Source of the DNA: an uncultured Phycisphaerales bacterium
GTDB taxonomy: Bacteria; Planctomycetota; Phycisphaerae; Sedimentisphaerales; Anaerobacaceae
Length of the DNA stretch: 40,620 bases
Assembly: GCA_937927975.1 (NCBI GenBank)
Contig: CALEZT010000074.1
Span: 1 to 40,620, forward strand
Direction: 5' to 3'
The translations under genes were made by a program, and so were the position numbers. Positions 34,879 to 40,620 of the stretch are shown here, piece after piece; positions within the stretch are counted from its first letter, which is position 1, and every line of letters begins with the position of its first letter. Below the pieces are notes generated by a model, which was given only the letters and a program-made list of their open reading frames with translations, had not been told where the DNA came from and did not search any database.

Positions 34879-36042
34879 TTAGAACTCCATCAGTCCTGCA
34901 AAAGCGGTGAAACCGGCGCCGAAGGAAACGAGGAGGGCTTTTTCGCCGGGCAGGGGGGCGGCCTCTCGCAGGACCTTGTCCAGGACGAACATCACCGACG
35001 GCGAGGACATGTTGCCGTACTCGCGGAAGATTTCGTAGGAGAAGCGCAGCGTTTCGGGCGCCAGGTCGAGGTGTCTTTCCACCGCCTTGAGCACCTGCGT
35101 TCCGCCGGGATGGACGATCCAGCGATGGATGTCGCTCGGACCCAGCCTATTGCGATCCAGCAGTCGCTGGGTGACCTGGCCGACCGCCTTGGCCCCGATC
35201 GCCGGCACGCTTCGCGTCAACACGTTTCGCAACCTGCCGCCTTGGGTCGTGTAGCGGAGTTTGTCGCGGTACTCGGGCAGCGTTACGGACTCGAAATCGA
35301 GGAATCGCACGAGGCCGTTGTTCGTAGTGACGCCGTAAGGCGTTATTTGTGTCGAGGGCGTCCCGCCCTCGATTCGCGGGCAGGATGCCCGCGACACATA
35401 TGCCCTTACGGGCACACTACGAACGCTGTCGTCATTGAGATTGGCCTGGAGCACCGCCGCCGAGGCGCCGTCGGCAAAGATGCTGTTGCTGACGATCAGG
35501 TCGGGGTCCGGGCCGCGAAAGAAGGTTGCCGAGCAGATCTCCACCGACAGGCACAGGACGGTCTGTCGCGCCCCCGACTGGATCATTCGGCAACCCGCTT
35601 CCAGGTTCGGGATCGCACCGCCGCAGCCCATGCCCATCAGGTCCAGAGCCGACGTGAACGCCGGCAGTCCCAGGTCCTCCACCAGATAGGAAGACAGGCC
35701 GGGACACAGGTACCCCGTGCAGGTGTTTACGACGAGTCCCTCGATCTGATCGGGGGCCAGGCCCGCCTGGTCCAGGGCCTTGCGGGCCGCCTCGGCCGCG
35801 AGCTTGCGCCCGTGCCTTTCGAACCGCCCGATCAGCGAGTCGGGGTCCTGCTGGCAGATCTCCTCGTCCTCATCGACCGCGATGTGCCGACCGCGGATCG
35901 GGCCTTCGAGCAACAACTCGCGGTAGAGCGCCCGCTCTTTGTTCTCCATCGCGAAGTGCGTCTCGAAGAACGCGCAGACCTCCTGCTGCGTGGCGTATCG
36001 CCTGGGATTGGCAGTGGCCAGGGCTGTCAGCACCGCTTTCAT
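34879..36042 (-). CDS. Type III polyketide synthase (chalcone/stilbene synthase family)
   Basis: The protein has 387 aa. The thiolase-fold catalytic triad is complete: Cys140 in MGCGGAIP, His311 in IVHPGG and Asn344 in EYGNMSSPS. It condenses an acyl-CoA starter with malonyl-CoA units; bacterial members make alkylresorcinols, alkylpyrones or naphthalene precursors, and the product here cannot be told. Residues about 190-225 (VRSVPVRAYVSRASCPRIEG and on) are encoded by two nested palindromes (35320-35424) lying between the Cys and His motifs; the frame is intact. Its ATG overlaps the stop of the methyltransferase gene by 4 bp. ATG 36042 follows an AGGGGGC ribosome-binding site; upstream in-frame codons are disregarded. 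Confidence 0.92.
   Translation of the reverse strand: MKAVLTALATANPRRYATQQEVCAFFETHFAMENKERALYRELLLEGPIRGRHIAVDEDEEICQQDPDSLIGRFERHGRKLAAEAARKALDQAGLAPDQIEGLVVNTCTGYLCPGLSSYLVEDLGLPAFTSALDLMGMGCGGAIPNLEAGCRMIQSGARQTVLCLSVEICSATFFRGPDPDLIVSNSIFADGASAAVLQANLNDDSVRSVPVRAYVSRASCPRIEGGTPSTQITPYGVTTNNGLVRFLDFESVTLPEYRDKLRYTTQGGRLRNVLTRSVPAIGAKAVGQVTQRLLDRNRLGPSDIHRWIVHPGGTQVLKAVERHLDLAPETLRFSYEIFREYGNMSSPSVMFVLDKVLREAAPLPGEKALLVSFGAGFTAFAGLMEF
35320..35424. repeat. 105-bp outer palindrome (GTTCGTAGTG...CACTACGAAC) in the PKS gene
   Basis: The perfect 10-bp arms GTTCGTAGTG (35320-35329) and CACTACGAAC (35415-35424) each adjoin a hairpin, ACGCCGTAAGGCGT on the left and TGCCCTTACGGGCA on the right. 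The 51-bp double-hairpin element sits at its centre. The total length is a multiple of three. Confidence 0.8.
35348..35398. repeat. 51-bp double-hairpin element, copy in the PKS gene (nested)
   Basis: The outer stem TGTGTCG/CGACACA encloses hairpins CGAGGGCGTCCCGCCCTCG and GCGGGCAGGATGCCCGC. It has the same plan and length as the copy at 14961-15011 but is inserted in the opposite orientation relative to the host gene, so it encodes a different peptide (VSRASCPRIEGGTPST). It lies inside the 105-bp palindrome. Confidence 0.9.
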
Positions 36043-36755
36043 TCGCCCCCTTTGCGGTCGAACCGGACGACCCCGGCGACGCGACTGAACCACGACCGCG
36101 TCACGAGCGGGTCCGGATCGTGTTGGCGCAGAATCGTCCGCAGTTCGTCCGGCTTGAAGCCCCGCAGGATCGAGAGTCGGGCATCGTGCCGGATCTCGCG
36201 GTCCAGCGGAACCACCAGGATACTACAGACCAGGTAGTTCAACAAGTTGCGATGGAGATCGTTGATCAGCAGGGCCCGGCGCACGAAGCCGCACAGGTGG
36301 GTGATCAGCCTGTGAATCTCGGCTTCCGTGAAGTGGTGGAAGGTCATGGAGCTGATCGCATAGTCGAAATCGTTGACAGGCTGATAGGCGAAGATGTCCG
36401 CTTCGACCAGCCGGATGCTGGAATCTCCGCCGGCTCGGTCGATGGCCTGTTGCGCCGTTTCCAGGGCCCTGGCGTTGAAGTCGATGCAGGTGAACTCGAT
36501 TCGATGACCCTGCCGGCGGGCCCAGCCCACGATCGCCAGGGGAATGTCGCCCGCGCCGGCGCCGATGTCGAGGATCCGGATGGGCTCGGCCCTGGGTCGG
36601 TCCTTCAACTCGGATTCGAGAAACTCGCGGATCACGCGGGTCCCGCCGCCGATGCGGTTGACCCGCTTCATGAACCGGTAGCTTTCTTCCGCCAGTCGAG
36701 GATCGCTGTCGGGTGCGTCCAGGAACTCCGAGCCGCGTGCACGCTCCTCAAACAC
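36039..36755 (-). CDS. Class I SAM-dependent methyltransferase
   Basis: The protein has 238 aa. Motif I is ILDIGAGAGDIPLAI (about 61-75), motif II includes FTCIDFNARALE, and motif III-like SSMTFHHFTEAEIHRLI follows. The overall pattern is that of UbiE-like small-molecule methyltransferases. Its GTG start overlaps the end of the U32 gene by 8 bp with GGAGG 7 bp upstream, and its stop overlaps the start of the type III PKS, so the three are translated as a tight unit. It probably methylates the polyketide product; methyltransferases next to type III PKS genes are common in bacteria. Confidence 0.88.
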   Translation of the reverse strand: MFEERARGSEFLDAPDSDPRLAEESYRFMKRVNRIGGGTRVIREFLESELKDRPRAEPIRILDIGAGAGDIPLAIVGWARRQGHRIEFTCIDFNARALETAQQAIDRAGGDSSIRLVEADIFAYQPVNDFDYAISSMTFHHFTEAEIHRLITHLCGFVRRALLINDLHRNLLNYLVCSILVVPLDREIRHDARLSILRGFKPDELRTILRQHDPDPLVTRSWFSRVAGVVRFDRKGGE

Positions 36756-37944
36756 CCCACAACCTCCCCTCGATCAGCGACCGTCTCGCTTGCCTGAACT
36801 GCGCGATCTGCTCCTCGCGGAAAGCAGGATCGACCGTCACCGCCTCGGCGGCGATCTTCCCGCAATAGCCGCAGCTTTCGCAGGACAGCTCACGGCAGCG
36901 GCGACGCTCGAATCCTTTCACGAAGTCATCCGGGATCTTGTGAGTGTCGATGCGGAAGGGGCTCTTCTCCAGGGCGAACAGCATGCCCTGTTTCTTGAGC
37001 AGCTCGTACAGGGGCCGCAACCGCCACGGGTTGACCTGGCCCGGGCGGAGGAAGTGCCGCAGCGTCCAGAGGCTCTGCTTCCTGGGGGCCTGGCGAAATC
37101 CGTAGGGTAGGACCAACTCAGCCAGGTTCTCGCCCGACCTGCGCCGGCTGTAGGCCTCGACGCGCCGGAGCAGTTCCGCCGAGGGGATGCCTCGTTCGAG
37201 GAGCTTGAAGTGCTCGTAGCCAAGGGTCTCGTAGAAACCGACGTCCTCCGGCCGGATCCAGCCGGCCTTGATGAGCGTGGACGGGTCCTCCAGACGCTGA
37301 AGCGTGCAACTCAGGAAGCAGTAGTCGAGGAACAGGTTCCGCGAACCGTCGGAACTGTGGGCGAAGCCGTTCTGATGGTACGGCTGCATCGCACAGTTCG
37401 GCAGGCACGGATGATTGGCGATCAGTTGAAGGTCGCAATCGACCGCCTCGCGGATCGATCGCAGCGTTTCGAAGTCGCGGTTGATCGAGAAGCTCTCGAT
37501 CGTCAAGGCGTCGGCGCCGAGGTCCCTCCAGAACCGCGCCCGGCGGGGCGTGTCGATCTGGGCATAGATCCCGGCCTTGACGTGGAACTGAGGGAACGCG
37601 GCCTTCACCCGCTCCAGCAGGTAGGGCGTCGCGACGGTCAGCCGATGGATGCCCATCGACGCGAGGCGGTCCAGGAGCCGCAGGAGTTTCTTCTGCCAGG
37701 GCCGACTCCACTCGCGATTGCCCAGGCACGAGCTGTTCAAGAGGTAGTTGAAAGCGATGCCATGGCGGTCCAGTTCCCTCACGTAGGCGGCCAGGTCCCG
37801 CCAGCTCAAGGGCGTACCCATGTAGCTGGGACGCCCGCCTCCGACCGGGTCGGCGGCGAACTTGCCGTAGACCTCGACCACCGGAAACTCCGCGAGTTTC
37901 GCGGCCAGAGCCACGTCATAGTTGGCGGCGACCGACAGTCTCAT
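36748..37944 (-). CDS. U32-family protein (peptidase U32 / UbiU-UbiV-like), Cys-rich
   Basis: The protein has 398 aa. The N-terminal half has the U32 barrel pattern (RLSVAANYDVALAAKLAEFP, VVEVYGKFAADPVGGGRPSY). Cysteines cluster in NHPCLPNCAMQPY, in LDYCFLSCTLQRL, and near the C-terminus at C350, C355, C358 and C361 (CRELSCESCGYC), which suggests iron-sulphur binding. Annotated U32 proteins include collagenase-like peptidases, rRNA or tRNA hydroxylation proteins, and UbiU/UbiV, which hydroxylate quinone precursors without oxygen. Leading an overlapping methyltransferase-PKS operon, a small-molecule hydroxylase role is more likely than a peptidase role; this is inference. ATG 37944 has GGGGAGCAGG directly upstream. 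Confidence 0.8.
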   Translation of the reverse strand: MRLSVAANYDVALAAKLAEFPVVEVYGKFAADPVGGGRPSYMGTPLSWRDLAAYVRELDRHGIAFNYLLNSSCLGNREWSRPWQKKLLRLLDRLASMGIHRLTVATPYLLERVKAAFPQFHVKAGIYAQIDTPRRARFWRDLGADALTIESFSINRDFETLRSIREAVDCDLQLIANHPCLPNCAMQPYHQNGFAHSSDGSRNLFLDYCFLSCTLQRLEDPSTLIKAGWIRPEDVGFYETLGYEHFKLLERGIPSAELLRRVEAYSRRRSGENLAELVLPYGFRQAPRKQSLWTLRHFLRPGQVNPWRLRPLYELLKKQGMLFALEKSPFRIDTHKIPDDFVKGFERRRCRELSCESCGYCGKIAAEAVTVDPAFREEQIAQFRQARRSLIEGRLWGV

Positions 37945-38083
37945 CCTGCTCCCCGTGCTCGTTTGCTCCGGCGACGAGTACTTGTTCGCCTGCTCGGAAC
38001 GCGTCCGTCGACTGCATATACATCCGAACGCCCGCCAGGGTTGGCAGAATCAGCGAACAATTCTCCCGGCCGTCGAACGCCGG

Positions 38084-40183
38084 TTACGGATGGTCCGTCG
38101 CGAGTCCCTGGCGGTCGAGGTCGATCCCCATCTCTTCGAATTGGGCCGCGGCGTTGAGGAAGTGGGCCGTGATCCAGAAGACCGTCCAATGCTCCGCGTA
38201 GCCGCCGCGGGCCCGCGACGGGTCGGACAAGTCGCCCGCCTGGAGGAAGTTGGTGTGCTGTATTTGCTCGCCTTGGCTGCCCCAGGGGTCGATGATCTGC
38301 CCGCAACTGCGGTACATCACCGCCGCGAGCTGTTTCAAGTCGTCCCGGCGGAGGTACTCGCCCATGCGCCAGATCTCCGGCGTATAGAGCACGCCGAAGA
38401 CGTCGAGGTGCTGATTCTGCGCTGAGACGATCGTCCAGCCGCGGGTCTTGAATCCGTGGTCGCGCAGCCGGCCGGGCGGCATGTCGATGTCCCACAGCAT
38501 GGTGTAGGTGAGCGAGGCGTCCATCGCATGCTGGGCCCATTCCAGATAGCGAGACTCCTTTGTCATCTCATAGACCGCCAGGAACGCCTGGAAGCCCGCC
38601 ATCGCGCCCTCTTTGTCCTCGCACTGCGCGTCGAGCGTGCCGCCCCAGTAGGGTTCGGTCATGTCGAGGTGCCGCTGGGCGTAATGCTCGGCGGCCTTGA
38701 TCGCGGCGCGTTTGAAATCCTCGTTGCCGAACAACCCGTACCCTTTGCACAGTGGCGCGACGAAGAACCCTTCGTTCGTCGAGACGGGACGCCAATCATC
38801 CCGCAGAATGCGGCCGGCGTGGACCTCGCAGGCCTTTCGCAGGAATGCTTCCCAGGGTTTGGTGTCGATCCCGCCCTGTTTGCGTGCGATCAGGATGGCG
38901 CGGGCGAAGTTCTCCATCGCCTGGCCCTGCGAGACCGCGTTTTGCTCCGACCATTTGCCCGAGCCGGCGGAATAGCGCAGCAGGAAGCCGTGCTCGTTGA
39001 AGGGCGCGGTCGCCAGGAGGTCGAGCGAGCGAACGGCCATGTCACGGGCTTTCGGGTCGCCCAGGCGCTTCGAGAGGGCCAACAACGCGTAACCCGGCGC
39101 GGCGGCCTGTCCGCACCAGCCCATCACGTACTCCGACCCGTCGCCGGGGAACATGTGGAACCCTGGGTCCTTCGACCGATCGCGGAATCGCGAGCGCGCG
39201 AAGCGATACTTGTCTCGTACGATCTGATCGAGCGTCGGCAGACCGTCGAGACTCCAGGGTGGATTCAGCGCCATCGCGGTTCGCAGCGGCGTGCGAAAAC
39301 CCGAGCCCTGTTTCGCCACGGGATAGGCTTCGAGAAAGAAGGTCTTCTCGACGACCGTGCCCGGCCGCAGATTGATCCACACGTCGGGGTAGTCGACGAA
39401 CTTGCGCTGCAGGGCCTTCACCACGCTGTGCTTACCGTTCGATGCGCACGGGCCCGACAACGCGATCAACTCGCACGCGCCGTCGCGCGCGACCAGGCCG
39501 AGCGACCACCACTGGTCGCGGCGGTTGGCGTCGATCGGCATCGAAGGGATCGTGTGCATCGCGGCCCCACGCCACCCGTCGCCCTCATTCCACTCGATGC
39601 TGGCGAAGGGCGCCGCGTAGCGATGCTCTTCGTAGATCGACTCCTCGCCGGGCTTGCCCGTGTGAATGGCCACCGCGCCGGCGCCGGTGCGGGCGCCCAT
39701 CGGGTTGCCGTAGTAGCAGATGCCGGGCAGCAAAGGCAAGGCGTTCCTGGCCCCCGGCGCAAGCCAGCGGACCGACAGCGTGCACTGCGGCAAGGGCTCT
39801 TTCCCGGTCCACGTGAATCGTCGCACGCCGCGAACGACGTTGCCCTCGGTTCGATACGAGTCGCGCAGCTCCAGCTTGCCCTGGGGCAATTCGATCGCGC
39901 CAGTCACGACGGTCCAGTCGCCGACTCTCGCGACGCCGCCGACGTTCGCATGACGCCAGCCCTCGGGCCAGCCGTCCTTCCAGCCGGTCGCGACCGACCA
40001 GAGCCCTTCTTGCGGCGCCTGGAACAGCACGCGGTCGCCCGACCACACCTGGACGCGCCACTGGGGCGCGTCGCCCACGCGTATCGTCGGAGCCGGCTCG
40101 GCCCCAACCGCCGCACGACTGAAGAATCCGACCATCGCCAGAGCAATCAGCGCGACCCGCTTCATCAGGCACTTCTTCATCAT
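38084..40183 (-). CDS. Secreted six-hairpin-glycosidase-like protein of unknown specificity
   Basis: The protein has 699 aa with a signal peptide (MMKKCLMKRVALIALAMVGF, cleavage near VGA-EP). The N-terminal half is beta-rich. The C-terminal half (about 330-690) is made of repeated helices with aromatic-rich loops (GWCGQAAAPGYALLALSKRL, YWGGTLDAQCEDKEGAMAG, GWTIVSAQNQHLDVFGVLY), the look of an (alpha/alpha)6 toroid found in polysaccharide lyases and hydrolases. No family is assigned. The open frame extends 102 codons upstream, but ATG 40183 is chosen because AGGAGG lies 8 bp before it and a signal peptide follows. It precedes the U32 gene by 139 bp on the same strand; the link to that operon is doubtful. 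Confidence 0.72.
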   Translation of the reverse strand: MMKKCLMKRVALIALAMVGFFSRAAVGAEPAPTIRVGDAPQWRVQVWSGDRVLFQAPQEGLWSVATGWKDGWPEGWRHANVGGVARVGDWTVVTGAIELPQGKLELRDSYRTEGNVVRGVRRFTWTGKEPLPQCTLSVRWLAPGARNALPLLPGICYYGNPMGARTGAGAVAIHTGKPGEESIYEEHRYAAPFASIEWNEGDGWRGAAMHTIPSMPIDANRRDQWWSLGLVARDGACELIALSGPCASNGKHSVVKALQRKFVDYPDVWINLRPGTVVEKTFFLEAYPVAKQGSGFRTPLRTAMALNPPWSLDGLPTLDQIVRDKYRFARSRFRDRSKDPGFHMFPGDGSEYVMGWCGQAAAPGYALLALSKRLGDPKARDMAVRSLDLLATAPFNEHGFLLRYSAGSGKWSEQNAVSQGQAMENFARAILIARKQGGIDTKPWEAFLRKACEVHAGRILRDDWRPVSTNEGFFVAPLCKGYGLFGNEDFKRAAIKAAEHYAQRHLDMTEPYWGGTLDAQCEDKEGAMAGFQAFLAVYEMTKESRYLEWAQHAMDASLTYTMLWDIDMPPGRLRDHGFKTRGWTIVSAQNQHLDVFGVLYTPEIWRMGEYLRRDDLKQLAAVMYRSCGQIIDPWGSQGEQIQHTNFLQAGDLSDPSRARGGYAEHWTVFWITAHFLNAAAQFEEMGIDLDRQGLATDHP

Positions 40184-40319
40184 CGGTATGTCCTCCTGAC
40201 CTGCGTCACATGTCGAGCCGGATGCATCTTCCGACCCGCAGACTATACCCGCAAGACCCAGGGACTTCAAACCAAATAGGAGGCAGCCGCCTCTGCCAAC
40301 AGGGATTGGATGGAATCGA

Positions 40320-40620
40320 TCAGCGTTTCGCGCCGAACTCGAACTCTCGGAATCGCAGTTCGCCGACCTTCTCGGGATCGAAGCGAAGGACGAATCCCCC
40401 ATCGGTCCGTTCATAACCGAGACTTCTTCCGCTGAAAGGATCTTTGGGCAATCCCTCCGGGAGAGTCGCCGGCAATTGTCCCGACTCAACCTGCGCGATC
40501 AGAAGCTCCACCGCTGCATTCACACAATGGAATGCGACCGCGTTCGTAACTGCATGCCGATGATGGACCGTGTCCTTTCGGCAGGGCTGCATGAAATAGT
40601 CCGTGCGGATCAGTATCTTC
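40320..40620 (-). CDS. C-terminal part of a hypothetical protein (runs off the window)
   Basis: The frame is open from the right edge to the TGA at 40320-40322, giving at least 100 residues with no stop; an internal Met at 40592 is probably not the start. The end, LPEGLPKDPFSGRSLGYERT then DGGFVLRFDPEKVG, follows a pattern common at the C-terminus of planctomycete proteins (xLPxDPFxGxxLxYxxxxxGFxLxS), preceded by an AVELLIAQVESGQLPATL helix that resembles the 'xALExYxxxxGxLPxxL' motif. The function is unknown. The 40184-40319 gap to the next gene holds only that gene's ribosome-binding site. Confidence 0.6.
   Translation of the reverse strand, partial: KILIRTDYFMQPCRKDTVHHRHAVTNAVAFHCVNAAVELLIAQVESGQLPATLPEGLPKDPFSGRSLGYERTDGGFVLRFDPEKVGELRFREFEFGAKR

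Noticed and set aside
34879..36042. Type III PKS as a pseudogene because of the palindromic insertion
   Set aside because: The frame is continuous and the Cys, His and Asn catalytic residues are all present, so there is no evidence of inactivation.

Overview
The window is a GC-rich bacterial chromosome segment. It most likely comes from an anaerobic or facultatively anaerobic member of the Planctomycetota (Phycisphaerae, Sedimentisphaerales-like). The assignment rests on gene content, not on a marker gene: two ECF sigma factors each paired with a single-pass membrane protein, a membrane-anchored dockerin, a pseudopilin-like protein with an H-X9-DG type motif, a dnaN-dciA-gyrB replication cluster, a type III PKS cassette, plant-polysaccharide enzymes, and many short palindromic repeats, several of them inside genes. 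Anaerobic physiology is suggested by a giant acyl-CoA dehydratase activase fusion and by a Cys-rich U32 protein.

Layout. 1-3.3 kb: the tail of an unknown gene, then a secreted GH106-like glycosidase. 3.5-9.5 kb (minus): a tripartite RND efflux operon in the order membrane fusion protein, RND pump, TolC-like protein; a repeat element lies in the N-terminal coding region of tolC. 9.7-11.7 kb (minus): a polytopic membrane protein and an alpha/beta-hydrolase lipoprotein, separated by a second copy of the same element. 11.9-18.1 kb (plus): an ECF sigma factor, a membrane dockerin protein, a small secreted cohesin-like protein, a VIT/VWA lipoprotein and a pseudopilin-like protein with a serpin-resembling C-terminus. 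18.2-22.9 kb (minus): the activase fusion. 22.9-23.4 kb: an AT-rich divergent intergenic region with promoters on both sides and oriC-like features. 23.4-27.5 kb (plus): dnaN, dciA, gyrB. 27.6-30.8 kb (minus): ECF sigma, anti-sigma-like membrane protein, and two tandem secreted paralogues. 31.2-34.8 kb (plus): a TPR lipoprotein, then a GH28 polygalacturonase and a tagaturonate epimerase (pectin use). 34.9-37.9 kb (minus): U32 protein, SAM methyltransferase and type III PKS in overlapping order. 38.1-40.6 kb (minus): a secreted six-hairpin-like protein and the tail of another gene.

Two features stand out. First, at least three genes (VIT/VWA protein, activase, type III PKS) carry a related double-hairpin element of 51, 51 and 75 bp, always a multiple of three and always read through in frame. 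Palindromic elements of other families sit in the dockerin gene and in tolC. Second, the 11.9-16.1 kb locus looks like a surface-sensing system in which an ECF sigma factor is paired with a membrane protein that displays a dockerin, next to genes for a cohesin-like partner and a VIT/VWA lipoprotein. No tRNA, rRNA, CRISPR array, transposase or phage gene was recognised.
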